Counted from the stretch's first letter, positions 54,724 to 63,734 are shown. The stretch: 64,000 nucleotides of DNA from Streptomyces sp. ACA25 (GCF_028200735.1 NZ_JAQKPV010000007.1:186001-250000); one strand, 5' to 3'. Numbers and translations: made by a program. Notes: generated from the sequence alone by a model not told the origin.

Positions 54724-55479
54724 TCAGGAGGCGTCGGCGGCGATCTTCTCGACACGCTCACGGAGGCGGTCCGGGGTCAGCGGGTCGGCGGGGTCGCCGA
54801 AGATGCTGTCGCCGTTCAGCAGAATAGTGGGAGTGCCTGCATGTCCGGCCTCCAGGAAGTCTTCGTGCAGGCGCTCCACCCAGCCCTCGTGCGCGCCGTC
54901 CATGACGCAACCGCGGAACGTGTCGGTGTCGAGGCCCTCGACCCCGCCGGCCAGCTCCAGCAGCAAATTTTTGTCGGCGAACGGGTCGGCGGCCTCGTCG
55001 GCCTCGTGGGCGAAGAGCGCGTCGTGGTACTCGGTGAACCGGCCCTCGTCCCGGGCACAGGCCACGGCATTCGCCGCGTTCATCGAGCCCGTACCGCCCC
55101 GGCCCTCGTCGATGATGGTGACGGAGTGGTACTCGGTCCTCAGCTTCCCCTCCTTCTCCAGGTCGCGGATGGTGTCCTTGAACGCCCCCTCGAACTGGGC
55201 GCAGGCCGGACACCGGAAGTCCTCGTAGACGGTGAGAGTCGCCGGGGCCTCCGCCTGCCCCTGGGAGATGGGGGACGCCGCCGGCAGGCTGCTCTCCTCG
55301 CCGTCACCGCCCGCACCGGCCACCACATAGCCGACGATCCCGGCCAGCACCACCACGGACCCTGCCGCCCCCAGCACCTTGACGGTGCGCAGCCGCTTGC
55401 GCGCGGCTTCCTCGCGCTCCCGCTCCGCGTGCAGCCGTTCCCGGGCGGTCCGCTTGCCCTCACCAGTGTTCTCGCTCAT
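54724..55479 (-). CDS. Membrane-anchored DsbA-like thiol:disulfide oxidoreductase
   Basis: 251 aa. Charged cytoplasmic N-terminus with an Arg/Glu-rich helix, one membrane segment (residues ~34-56), then a DsbA-like thioredoxin fold with the redox motif CPAC (C90, C93) and cis-proline region GTPTILLNG. It would oxidise or isomerise disulfides in exported proteins. ATG 55479 is the preferred start; a TTG four codons earlier is possible. It lies beside lgt, but the two are separate units. Confidence 0.85.
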   Translation of the reverse strand: MSENTGEGKRTARERLHAEREREEAARKRLRTVKVLGAAGSVVVLAGIVGYVVAGAGGDGEESSLPAASPISQGQAEAPATLTVYEDFRCPACAQFEGAFKDTIRDLEKEGKLRTEYHSVTIIDEGRGGTGSMNAANAVACARDEGRFTEYHDALFAHEADEAADPFADKNLLLELAGGVEGLDTDTFRGCVMDGAHEGWVERLHEDFLEAGHAGTPTILLNGDSIFGDPADPLTPDRLRERVEKIAADAS

Positions 55480-55589
55480 GTACTGGATCAACGAATCCGC
55501 CCTGATCAGGACACGGGAGATCTGACGATGTGGTGACGTCGGCCCGTCGCCGCCGCCCGGGCACGCCTCGGCGGCCTAGCCTGAGACAG

Positions 55590-57005
55590 GTGACCGTTCC
55601 GACGACTCCGAAGGCTTCCCCGGACCCGGCCGACCACGAGCCGGGCCCCACCGGGCTGCGGGCCGACCTGATCACCGCGTCCGTGGCGGTGCTGCTCTTC
55701 GCGACGGCGGCCGTCGTCGGTGTCGCCGTCAACACCGACGGCCGGCTCTTTCTGCACTGGCCGCCGCTGTACGCGTGGTGGGATCCGCATCTGGGCCCCG
55801 GCACCCCGATGGCGCTGGTCGTCGCGGGAGTGACGGTCCTCCACGGGCCCTCCCTCGCACAGCGGCTCAGCTGGGGCCGGCTGCTCGGGGTCTCCGTCGC
55901 CGGCTCGCTGGCCTGGATGTTCTCCCTGGCCATGATCGACGGTTGGCAGCGCGGGATCGCCGGACGTCTGGAGGCCCGCCACGAATACCTGGCGGCGGTG
56001 GACCGCACCGAGGACGTCGGGCACTTCCTGCGCACCTACACCGACCACATCCTGCTCACCTCGCCGGACAACTGGCCGGTGCATGTGGCCGGGCACCCGC
56101 CGGCCGCGCTGCTGACCTTCTCCGGCCTGGACCGGATCGGGCTGGGCGGCGGGGCCTGGGCCGCGATGTTCGTCCTGGTGACCGCCGCCACCGCCGCGGC
56201 GGCCGTGCTCGTCACCGTGCGCACCCTGGCCGGGGAGGATCTCGCCCGCAGGGCGGCGCCCTTCATGGTCCTGGTACCCGCCGCGGTGTGGATGGGGGTG
56301 TCGGCCGACGCCTGGTTCGCCGCCGTGGCCGCCTGGGCGATCGCCCTGCTGGCCCTGTCGGCCACCGGCCGGACCCGGTGGCCGCGCGCTGCGGCGCTCG
56401 GATCCGGACTGCTGTTCGGGCTCCTGCTCTACCTGTCCTACGGGCTGGTACTCATGGGTTTGCTGGGGCTGACAGTCCTGCTGGCGGCGCGGACCTGGCG
56501 TCCGCTGCCGTGGCTCGTGCTCGGCGTGCTGGCCTGGGTCGCGGTGTTCACCGCGGCCGGCTTCTGGTGGTTCGACGGGTACTTCCTGCTGGTCGAGCGC
56601 TACTACCAGGGGGCGGCCCGGCTGCGTCCGTACGAGTACTTCGTGTGGGCCAACCTGGCCACGCAGGTGGTGACCGCCGGGACCGCGACCGTCGTCGGCC
56701 TGCGCCGGGCCGCGGTGGCCCTGCCGGACACCGCCCGGGAGGGGGTGCGGTCGCTGTGGCGGGAACGCCGTCCGGTCTCCGGCCGCACCGCGCTGATCCT
56801 GCTGGTCTCGGCCGCCGTGCTGATCATGCTGCTGGCGAGTCTTTCCGGTATGGGCAAGGCGGAGACGGAACGGATCTGGCTCCCTTTCGTCCTCTGGGCC
56901 GTGCCCGCCACCGCCCTGCTGCCGCGCGGCTGGCACCGGGGGTGGCTGGCCGCCCAGGCAGCGGTGGCACTCACCGTCAACCATCTGCTCTTCACCGGGT
57001 GGTGA
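55590..57005 (+). CDS. Polytopic membrane protein, possibly GT-C-type glycosyltransferase
   Basis: About 471 aa with roughly ten to eleven hydrophobic helices. The periplasmic-loop motif VAGHPPAALLTF resembles HPP motifs of GT-C mannosyltransferase-like proteins, but no DxD-type catalytic pair could be pinned down. GTG 55590 is the likely start; a longer frame begins at 55530. Followed seven bases later by the molybdopterin gene, so the two are one operon. Function is inferred only from the neighbourhood. Confidence 0.6.
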   Translation: MTVPTTPKASPDPADHEPGPTGLRADLITASVAVLLFATAAVVGVAVNTDGRLFLHWPPLYAWWDPHLGPGTPMALVVAGVTVLHGPSLAQRLSWGRLLGVSVAGSLAWMFSLAMIDGWQRGIAGRLEARHEYLAAVDRTEDVGHFLRTYTDHILLTSPDNWPVHVAGHPPAALLTFSGLDRIGLGGGAWAAMFVLVTAATAAAAVLVTVRTLAGEDLARRAAPFMVLVPAAVWMGVSADAWFAAVAAWAIALLALSATGRTRWPRAAALGSGLLFGLLLYLSYGLVLMGLLGLTVLLAARTWRPLPWLVLGVLAWVAVFTAAGFWWFDGYFLLVERYYQGAARLRPYEYFVWANLATQVVTAGTATVVGLRRAAVALPDTAREGVRSLWRERRPVSGRTALILLVSAAVLIMLLASLSGMGKAETERIWLPFVLWAVPATALLPRGWHRGWLAAQAAVALTVNHLLFTGW

Positions 57006-57012
57006 GATCCCG

Positions 57013-58158
57013 GTGACCGTGGTGACACGGTGGTGGCCGCGGTTCCGCGGCAGACTGCACGAACCCCGCACCGCCACCGCCGTCGGCCGCTGGCTGGCCG
57101 CCGGCGTCCTGGTGTGTTTCGTGACCGGGCTGATCAGTCACCTCCTGCAGACCCCGCCGGGCTGGCTGGCGCCCCGGCTGCCGTCCCGTCCGGTGTCGGG
57201 TTACCGGGTGACCCAGGGGCTGCACGTGGCCACCGGCATCGCGCTGGTTCCGCTGCTGCTGGTGAAGCTGTGGGCGGTGTATCCACGGCTGTTCGTGCGG
57301 CCTCCGGTCCGCTCGGTGCGGCACGCGCTGGAACGGCTGTCGGTGGCCGTCCTGGTGTCCGCGGCACTGCTCGAGGTGGTCCTGGGCCTGGTCAACATCG
57401 TGCAGTGGTACCCCTGGCCGTTCTCCTTCCGGCCGGTGCACTGGGCGCTCGCCTGGGTACTGGTCGGCGCCCTGCTGCTGCACCTGGCGGTGAAGGCCCC
57501 GGAGATCACCGCGCACTGGCGGAAGGACGGCCCCGGCAGCCGGGAACTGCCGGCGGCGGACGCCGGCGACCGCCGCTCCCTGCTGCTGGGGATGGGGGCG
57601 GCGGTGGGCACGGTGACCCTGCTGACCGCGGGGCAGTCGGCCGCGCCGCTGCGGCCCCTGAACCTGCTGGCCCCCCGGCATCCGGACCACACCGAGCAGG
57701 GGCTGCCGGTGAACCGCACGGCAGCCGCCGCAGGCGTCACCGGGGAGGCGGTGGCCACGGACACCTGGCGGCTGCGGGTGGACGGCCCGCGGGCCTACGA
57801 GCTGTCGCTGGCGGAACTCGGCGCACTCCCGTCCCACCGGGAACGGCTGCCCATCGCCTGCGTGGAGGGGTGGAGTGCCTCGGCCCGGTGGGACGGGGTG
57901 CGGATCCGGGACCTGCTGGACCTCGCGGGCGCCCCGGCCGACGCCTTCGTGCGGGTGGTGTCCCTGCAGACCAGGGGCGCCTTCTCGGTGATGGAGATGG
58001 GACCCGGCTACGCGCGGGATCCGCTGACCCTGCTGGCCCTGCGGGTCAACGACGAGACGCTGTCGGCGAATCACGGATTTCCGGCCCGGATCATCGCACC
58101 CAACCGGCCGGGGGTGTGGCAGACCAAGTGGGTCACCCGGATCGAGGTGCTGCCGTGA
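57013..58158 (+). CDS. Cytochrome-b-like membrane domain fused to molybdopterin oxidoreductase with internal Tat motif
   Basis: 381 aa. Four helices (about 25-45, 67-88, 108-128, 140-162) carry membrane histidines (H43, H71, H143, H156) as possible heme b ligands. A twin-arginine motif DRRSLLLGMGAAVG (R187-R188) precedes a fifth helix, and residues ~235-381 form a sulfite-oxidase/YedY-type Mo domain with candidate ligand C283 (IACVEGWS) and RIIAPNRPGVWQTKWV. This suggests helices inserted by Sec and a cofactor-loaded domain exported by Tat. GTG start at 57013; stop overlaps the next gene (GTGA). Confidence 0.82.
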   Translation: MTVVTRWWPRFRGRLHEPRTATAVGRWLAAGVLVCFVTGLISHLLQTPPGWLAPRLPSRPVSGYRVTQGLHVATGIALVPLLLVKLWAVYPRLFVRPPVRSVRHALERLSVAVLVSAALLEVVLGLVNIVQWYPWPFSFRPVHWALAWVLVGALLLHLAVKAPEITAHWRKDGPGSRELPAADAGDRRSLLLGMGAAVGTVTLLTAGQSAAPLRPLNLLAPRHPDHTEQGLPVNRTAAAAGVTGEAVATDTWRLRVDGPRAYELSLAELGALPSHRERLPIACVEGWSASARWDGVRIRDLLDLAGAPADAFVRVVSLQTRGAFSVMEMGPGYARDPLTLLALRVNDETLSANHGFPARIIAPNRPGVWQTKWVTRIEVLP

Positions 58159-58589
58159 GGGTGCTGCGCCTGGGGCTGGGGTCGGTGGGCATCCTGCTGA
58201 TGGGGCTGGGTGCCTGGTACCTGACGGACGGCGGCCGGGAGGTGACGGCGGCCCTGCGGGTGGTGCCCTGGCTGGCGGGCGTGGTGGTGCTGCACGACCT
58301 GCTGCTGGCCCCGCTGGTCCTGCTGGCGGGCTGGGCCCTGTGGCGCCTGCCGGCCGGGCGGCCGGTGCGCGGCGGGCTGCTGGTGGCCGGCTGCGTGACC
58401 CTGATCACGCTGCCGGCGCTCCTCCGGCCCGGCCCGCCGCGCGATCCGACCGCACTCCCGCTGGACTACCCCCGGAACCTGACGCTGGTGCTCGCGGGAA
58501 TCGCCCTGGTCACCGCCGTGCTGTGGTGGCGGGAGGTACGGCGCGGCGGTCAGCGCGGGCAGCGCAGCTCCACGAAAGGGCGGCCGTGA
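58155..58589 (+). CDS. Small polytopic membrane protein
   Basis: 144 aa with about four helices (LGLGSVGILLMGLGAWYL; WLAGVVVLHDLLLAPLVLLAG; GLLVAGCVTLITLPALL; LTLVLAGIALVTAVLWW). GTG start at 58155 overlaps the previous stop. Its 3' end runs 40 bases into the end of the convergent methyltransferase gene. No family recognised; probably the third member of the membrane redox unit. Confidence 0.65.
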   Translation: MRVLRLGLGSVGILLMGLGAWYLTDGGREVTAALRVVPWLAGVVVLHDLLLAPLVLLAGWALWRLPAGRPVRGGLLVAGCVTLITLPALLRPGPPRDPTALPLDYPRNLTLVLAGIALVTAVLWWREVRRGGQRGQRSSTKGRP

Positions 58590-59224
58590 GCCGTCCACTG
58601 ACCCGTCTCGGTCCACCCGGCGCGCCCCGCGTGGGCCCTCAGCGCGCGGAGGCCGACCCGCGCCCAGCGGAATGCCGAGCCCCGGTGACCGCGGTCATTG
58701 ACCAGCCGGGCCTCGACCCGTTCGTCGACCTCCGCGGCTGCGGCCTCGACGAACAGCGCACCGCCCGGGGCGGTCACCGACCGGATCCGCTCCAGCAGGG
58801 CACCGGGGTCGCCTCCGATGCCGATGTTGCCGTCGAGCAGCAGCGCGCTGGTCCAGTGGCCTTCGCGCGGCAGCGGCTCGAAGACCGAGGCGAGCAGCGC
58901 GCTGCCGCCACTGCTGACGGTCCGTTCGACGGCCGCCGGGGTCACGTCGATGCCGAGCACCTGATGGCCCCGGCGGGCCAGATGGGTGACGATCCGGCCG
59001 GGCCCGCAGCCGATGTCCAGCACGCTGCCCCGGCAGCGCCGCAGCACGGACCGGTCGGCGGGGTCCGGGCCGGCACACCAACGGGACACGTCCAGCGGCA
59101 GCAGCCAGCCGTCGGCCCGCTCGAGGTACAGCGGGCCGCGGCCGGCCAGCAGGGCCTCGGTGTAGGGGTCGGCGGCCCAGGCCGGCGCCGGGCGGTCGGG
59201 AGCCCGGGATGGGGTGAGGGTCAT
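58550..59224 (-). CDS. Class I SAM-dependent methyltransferase
   Basis: 224 aa. The SAM-binding motif I VLDIGCGPGRIVTHLARRG (residues 68-86) is followed by GIDVTPAAVERT and motif LLLDGNIGIGGD. The substrate is unknown. ATG 59224 overlaps the DUF2064 stop (ATGA), so it is the last gene of a coupled operon GT2-DUF2064-methyltransferase. Confidence 0.86.
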   Translation of the reverse strand: MTLTPSRAPDRPAPAWAADPYTEALLAGRGPLYLERADGWLLPLDVSRWCAGPDPADRSVLRRCRGSVLDIGCGPGRIVTHLARRGHQVLGIDVTPAAVERTVSSGGSALLASVFEPLPREGHWTSALLLDGNIGIGGDPGALLERIRSVTAPGGALFVEAAAAEVDERVEARLVNDRGHRGSAFRWARVGLRALRAHAGRAGWTETGQWTAHGRPFVELRCPR

Positions 59225-59880
59225 GTGGTGGCGCCCTCCCGGGTGCCTGCGTGCGCTGCGGGGAACCGCCGGCCGACCGCGATCCGGGCGATGACCGCGG
59301 CGTCCTGGGCGGTGTCCATGTCCCGCAGTTCGGGCAGCCGGTGCACGTCCAGCCCGGCCCCGGTCAGTCTGCGCAGCTGCTCCCGGCCGGTGACGGAGGT
59401 GGACATCGGGACGCCGCGCACCAGTGCCGGATCGGGCCGGGCCATCCCGAGAGCCCAGAAGCCGCCGTCCTCGGCAAGGCCGATCCAGGCGGTGCAGGGG
59501 GTCGGCCAGCCGCCGGGGCCGGTGGCCGGGGCGAGCAGCGCGGGCGTGACCTGCGGGGTGTCCATGCCGATCAGCAGAGCTGGTCCGGCGCAGCCGGCGA
59601 ACGCCGCGGCGATCCGCTCGTCCAGGCCGCCGGTGGCCTGCGGGACCACCTCGAACCCCGGGGGGAGCCAGGGGCCGGGGCGGCCCTCGAGTACCAGGAC
59701 GCGGCGGGCGGCGGGCACCCGGAGCACGGTGTCCAGGGTGTCGGCGAGCGAGGCCTCCGCGAGCCGGGCCGCCTGCTGCGGGCTGAAGGGCGGGGTGAGC
59801 CGGGTCTTGACCCGGCCGGGGAGCGGCTCTTTGGCGATCACGAGGAGAGTGGTGGCTCCCCGGGGAGCCACGGCCTTCAC
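59221..59880 (-). CDS. DUF2064 / TIGR04282-type glycosyltransferase-like protein
   Basis: 219 aa, GT-A-like fold: LLVIAKEPLPGRVKTRLTPPFSPQQA at the N-terminus, IGMDTPQVTPALL and LAEDGGFWALGMA (active-site region) are diagnostic. The family is often described as a nucleotidyl- or glycosyltransferase of the rSAM/selenodomain-associated kind, but activity is unproven. GTG 59880 overlaps the GT2 stop (GTGA); the downstream overlap is ATGA. Confidence 0.85.
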   Translation of the reverse strand: MKAVAPRGATTLLVIAKEPLPGRVKTRLTPPFSPQQAARLAEASLADTLDTVLRVPAARRVLVLEGRPGPWLPPGFEVVPQATGGLDERIAAAFAGCAGPALLIGMDTPQVTPALLAPATGPGGWPTPCTAWIGLAEDGGFWALGMARPDPALVRGVPMSTSVTGREQLRRLTGAGLDVHRLPELRDMDTAQDAAVIARIAVGRRFPAAHAGTREGATT

Positions 59881-60551
59881 TTGAGCACCGCCCGCATGTC
59901 GTGAACGGCCTGCCAGGTTCCCCGCCAGGTTCCGGTCACCTTGGACCGGCCGGTCCGCGGTCGGTAGGGCACTTCTGTCTCCTCGATACGCCAGCCTGAG
60001 TCCGCAGCCCGGACCACCATTTGCAGCGGGTACCCGCTGCGCCGGTCCGTAAGCTCCAGGCCCAGCAGGTCCTTTCGCCGGGCCACCCGCATCGGTCCGA
60101 GGTCGCGGAGCCGTACACCGGTGCGCCGGCGGACCAGCACGGAGAGGGCGAGGTTCCCGGCGCGGGCGTGCAGCGGCCAGGCACCCCGGCCGGTGGGGCG
60201 GCGCCTGGCCAGCACCAGGTCGGCGTCCCCTGCCGCCACCGGCTGTGCCACCCGCGCCACCTCCGAAGGGTCGAGGGAGGCGTCGCAGTCGCAGAAGGCG
60301 ACGAGTTCGGACTCGGCGGCCAGCAGGCCGGCGTGGCAGGCGGAGCCGAATCCCTTGCGGGGCTCGTGGACGACCGTCGCGCCGAGCCGTTCGGCGATCC
60401 GGGCCGATCCATCGGTGGAGCCGTTGTCCACGACCACCGCCCGCCAGCCGTCCGGAATCCGGTTGAGCACCCAGGGCAGGGCCTCCGACTCGTTCAGGCA
60501 CGGCAGCACGATGTCGCCGAGGTGGCCGTGTTCAGGTGGGGAGTGAGTCAT
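59877..60551 (-). CDS. Glycosyltransferase family 2
   Basis: 224-aa GT-A fold enzyme transferring sugar from an activated donor. It begins with LPCLNESEALPWVLNRIP, then VVVDNGSTDGSARIAERLGA and the metal-binding FCDCDASLDP (DxD). There is no membrane helix, so it acts in the cytoplasm, perhaps on a lipid carrier at the membrane face. First gene of the coupled minus-strand operon; divergent from the OmpR regulator. Confidence 0.88.
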   Translation of the reverse strand: MTHSPPEHGHLGDIVLPCLNESEALPWVLNRIPDGWRAVVVDNGSTDGSARIAERLGATVVHEPRKGFGSACHAGLLAAESELVAFCDCDASLDPSEVARVAQPVAAGDADLVLARRRPTGRGAWPLHARAGNLALSVLVRRRTGVRLRDLGPMRVARRKDLLGLELTDRRSGYPLQMVVRAADSGWRIEETEVPYRPRTGRSKVTGTWRGTWQAVHDMRAVLK

Positions 60552-60674
60552 TCCCCTTACCCTACGAAGACAACAGGAACATAACGGGACGCTAGCATCT
60601 TACGGAATTCTGACGTCGCATCCGGCGCCGCGCATGTCCGGATTTTCCCCAGCTCTTGAGGTGAGACTCGCCGC

Positions 60675-61367
60675 ATGGATCAGCCGCAGCAGCGCGTCCT
60701 CGTCGTGGACGACGACCCCACGGTGACCGAGGTGGTCACCACCTATCTCGACCGGGCGGGTTTCCTGGTGGACCGTGCCTCGGACGGGCCCGGGGCTCTG
60801 GACCGGGCTGCTGCCACGCCTCCGGACCTGGTCGTGCTCGACCTGATGCTGCCCGGGCTGGACGGCCTGCAGGTGTGCCGGCGGCTGCGGGCCAAGGGAC
60901 CGGTGCCGGTCGTCATGCTGACCGCCCGTGGCGACGAGGAGGACCGCATTCTCGGGCTGGAGGTGGGGGCGGACGACTACGTGACCAAGCCCTTCAGCCC
61001 TCGCGAGCTGGTGCTGCGGGTGGCCTCCGTGCTGCGGCGCACCGGTCCGGCAGCACCGGGGGGTGAGCTGCTGCACGGCGGGGGCATCACGCTGGACCCG
61101 GCGGCCCGGTACGCCCGGGACGCCCGGGGACTGCTCACGCTGACGCTCCGTGAGTTCGATCTGCTGGCCCACTTCCTGCGGCACCCGGGCCGGGCCTTCA
61201 GCCGTGAGGAGCTCATGACCACGGTCTGGGGGTGGGACTTCGGTGACCTGTCGACCGTGACCGTGCATGTGCGGCGGCTGCGGCACAAGGTCGAGCACGA
61301 CCCCGCACGACCCCGGCTGATCACCACGGTCTGGGGGGTCGGCTACCGCTTCGACGGTGAGGGCTGA
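60675..61367 (+). CDS. OmpR-family response regulator
   Basis: 230 aa. Receiver domain (1-120) with acidic D11/D12 region, phospho-acceptor D56 (VVLDLMLP) and K105 (YVTKPFS); C-terminal winged helix (about 130-228, LTLREFDLLAHFLRHPGRAFSREELMTTVW, TVHVRRLRHKVE). It is followed by its histidine kinase 92 bases downstream and lies between the GT2 and epimerase genes, so it probably controls them. Confidence 0.93.
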   Translation: MDQPQQRVLVVDDDPTVTEVVTTYLDRAGFLVDRASDGPGALDRAAATPPDLVVLDLMLPGLDGLQVCRRLRAKGPVPVVMLTARGDEEDRILGLEVGADDYVTKPFSPRELVLRVASVLRRTGPAAPGGELLHGGGITLDPAARYARDARGLLTLTLREFDLLAHFLRHPGRAFSREELMTTVWGWDFGDLSTVTVHVRRLRHKVEHDPARPRLITTVWGVGYRFDGEG

Positions 61368-61459
61368 CCAGGGAGCACCGATGGCGGGCGGCTTTCCCTG
61401 AGTGCGGTACACAGGTACTCAGGTATCCGGAGGCACATGCAGGAGCAAGAGGGAGGGCC

Positions 61460-62602
61460 GTGAACGAACAGGCGGCGCGCGAGCTGCTGGTGATCGCCCT
61501 GCACGCCGCGGTCGGGGCAGCCGCCGCCGGAGCGGCGGGCGCACTGGTGCTGCTGGCCGTGCGGCGGCGTCCGGTCGCCGTGTCCCTGGCCGTCCTGACT
61601 GCCGTCACCGTCGGCGCCATGCTCGCGGGGACACTGTCGGTGGCCCGGTCGATGTTCCTCTCCCGGCACGATCTGGCCGTCGTGACCACGGTCGGTGCGG
61701 TGGCCGCGCTGGCCGCCACCGTCACCGCCTTACTGCTGGGGCGCTGGGTGAGCACCGGACACCGGGCGCTGGAACGGGCAGCCCGGACCCTCGGTGAGGG
61801 CGGCGGGTTCGCCCTGCCCAGCGTACCGATGCCCGCGGAGCTGGCCTCTCTGGCCCGGCAGCTGACCGTCACTCATGACCAGCTGACCCGCTCCCGGGAG
61901 CGGGAGCAGGCTCTGGAGTCCTCCCGCCGTGAGCTGGTCGCCTGGATCTCCCACGACCTGCGCTCACCGCTGGCCGGGCTGCGCGCCATGGCCGAAGCGC
62001 TGGAGGACGGCATCGCCGAGGACCCGGACCGCTACCACCAGCAGATCCGCAGCGAGGTGGAACGGCTCAGCGACATGGTCGGAGACCTGTTCGCGCTGTC
62101 CCGGATCCAGGCCGGGTCGCTGGCGCTGACGCCCGCCCGGATGTCGGTCTACGACCTGATCAGCGACGCCATAGCCGGGGCCGACCCGCTGGCGCGGGAA
62201 CGCGGGGTGCTGCTCGCCGACCGCGGGGTGGAGCCGGTCCCGGTGGAGGTGGACGGCAGGGAGATGAGCCGGGTACTCGCCAATCTGCTGGTCAACGCAA
62301 TCCGCCGGACCCCAGCGGACGGGACGGTCGCGGTGGCGGCGGGCCGCCGCGGAGACTCCGTCGTGCTGTCGGTCACGGACGGCTGCGGAGGCATACCGGC
62401 GAAGGATCTGCCCCGGGTGTTCGACCCCGGCTGGCGCGGGGAGGATGCCCGCACCCCGCCGGCCGGGGCAGGGCTCGGGCTGGCCATCGTGCGCGGCATC
62501 GTCGAGGCGCACCGCGGCACCACCGGAGTCCGCAACGTGCCGGGCGGCTGCCGCTTCGAGGTGACGCTGCCCGCCGCCCGCCCGGACCTTGCCCGCCACT
62601 GA
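61460..62602 (+). CDS. Sensor histidine kinase
   Basis: 380 aa. Two N-terminal helices (about 10-34 and 40-58) plus one at 73-95, then a HAMP-like linker, HisKA domain with H165 in WISHDLRSPLAGL, and HATPase_c with N-box VLANLLVNAIRRTP, G1 DGCGGIP and G2 GAGLGLAIVRG. The extracytoplasmic part is very small, so it probably senses a membrane signal. GTG 61460 has GAGGGAGGG upstream. Confidence 0.92.
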   Translation: MNEQAARELLVIALHAAVGAAAAGAAGALVLLAVRRRPVAVSLAVLTAVTVGAMLAGTLSVARSMFLSRHDLAVVTTVGAVAALAATVTALLLGRWVSTGHRALERAARTLGEGGGFALPSVPMPAELASLARQLTVTHDQLTRSREREQALESSRRELVAWISHDLRSPLAGLRAMAEALEDGIAEDPDRYHQQIRSEVERLSDMVGDLFALSRIQAGSLALTPARMSVYDLISDAIAGADPLARERGVLLADRGVEPVPVEVDGREMSRVLANLLVNAIRRTPADGTVAVAAGRRGDSVVLSVTDGCGGIPAKDLPRVFDPGWRGEDARTPPAGAGLGLAIVRGIVEAHRGTTGVRNVPGGCRFEVTLPAARPDLARH

Positions 62603-62611
62603 CCCGGGGGA

Positions 62612-62633
62612 GACCGGGGTCCCGACCCTGGTC
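62612..62633. terminator. Hairpin between kinase and epimerase genes
   Basis: gaccggggt / accctggtc, 9-bp stem with one G-T pair and a 4-base loop, in a 67-base convergent gap. Confidence 0.45.
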
Positions 62634-62669
62634 AGACCAGAAGACCGCTCGCGCCACGACGGCGGACCG

Positions 62670-63734
62670 TCAGGACGCCCCGGTGATCCCGCGTCGCGGC
62701 TCCTCGCCGCGCAGCGGTGCGAGCGCGAAGCGGGCCATGCCCTCGGCGAAGGCGACCCGGGGCCGCCAGCCCAGCTCCTCGCGCAGCCGCTGGGAGGAGG
62801 CGGTGATGTGCCGCACGTCCCCCAGCCGGTACTCACCGGTGATCCGCGGTTCCGGGCCGCCGTGAGCGACCGCCAGCTCACGCGCCATCTCGCCCACGGT
62901 GTGCGGATCACCGCTGCCCGTGTTGTACGCCCGCAGGGTGCCCGCCGGCCGCTCCGGCAGGGCGGCGAGCGCCACCACATTCGCCGCTGCCACGTCCTCC
63001 ACATGCACGAAGTCCCGGCGCTGCGCCCCGTCCTCGAAAACCTGCGGCGCTTCGCCCCGCTCCAGGGCGGACCGGAAGAAGGAGGCGACCCCGGCGTACG
63101 GTGTGTCACGTGGCATCCGGTCGCCGTAGACATTGTGGTAGCGGAGGCTGACGGCCCGCCCGTCGGTGGAGCGCGCCCAGGAGGCGGCCAGGTGTTCCTG
63201 CGCCAGCTTGGTCGTGGCATAGACGTTGCGAGGGTCCGTCGGCGCGTCCTCGCCCACCAGACCGGGGACCAGTTGCTCCTTGCAGTGCGGGCACAGCGGC
63301 TCGAAACGGCCCGCCGCCAGGTCGGCGACGTCCCGCGGGCCGGGACGTACGACGCCGTGCCGCGGGCAGTCGTAACGGCCCTCCCCGTAAACCACCATGG
63401 AGCCGGCCAGCACCAGATCGCGGACGCCCGCCTCGGCCATCGCGCCCAGCAGGACGGCGGTGCCCAGGTCGTTGCAGCTCACGTACGCGGGGGCGTCCGC
63501 GAAGTCCTTCCCCAGGCCCACCATCGCCGCCTGATGACAGACCGCGTCCACCCCGGCCAGGGCACGTGCCACCAGCTCCGCGTCCCGGACGTCCGCCTGG
63601 AACCAGGGGACGTCCGGCAGGTGGTGGCTGCGGGGGAGGGTGTCCAGCACCACCGGTACGTGACCGGCGGTCAGCAGGGCGTCGACGATGTGCGAGCCGA
63701 TGAAGCCGGCTCCTCCGGTGACCAGTACGCGCAT
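62670..63734 (-). CDS. NAD-dependent sugar-nucleotide epimerase/dehydratase
   Basis: 354-aa short-chain dehydrogenase of the extended type. The NAD motif GGAGFIGSH (7-15) is at the N-terminus and the catalytic Ser and Tyr-x3-Lys are in VLAGSMVVYGEG and NVYATTKLAQEH. Between them lies an insert with clustered cysteines (YDCPRHG and LCPHCKEQ) that may bind zinc. ATG 63734 is taken; the longer frame is noncoding. It would make or modify an activated sugar for the adjacent glycosyltransferases, an inference from position. Confidence 0.88.
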   Translation of the reverse strand: MRVLVTGGAGFIGSHIVDALLTAGHVPVVLDTLPRSHHLPDVPWFQADVRDAELVARALAGVDAVCHQAAMVGLGKDFADAPAYVSCNDLGTAVLLGAMAEAGVRDLVLAGSMVVYGEGRYDCPRHGVVRPGPRDVADLAAGRFEPLCPHCKEQLVPGLVGEDAPTDPRNVYATTKLAQEHLAASWARSTDGRAVSLRYHNVYGDRMPRDTPYAGVASFFRSALERGEAPQVFEDGAQRRDFVHVEDVAAANVVALAALPERPAGTLRAYNTGSGDPHTVGEMARELAVAHGGPEPRITGEYRLGDVRHITASSQRLREELGWRPRVAFAEGMARFALAPLRGEEPRRGITGAS

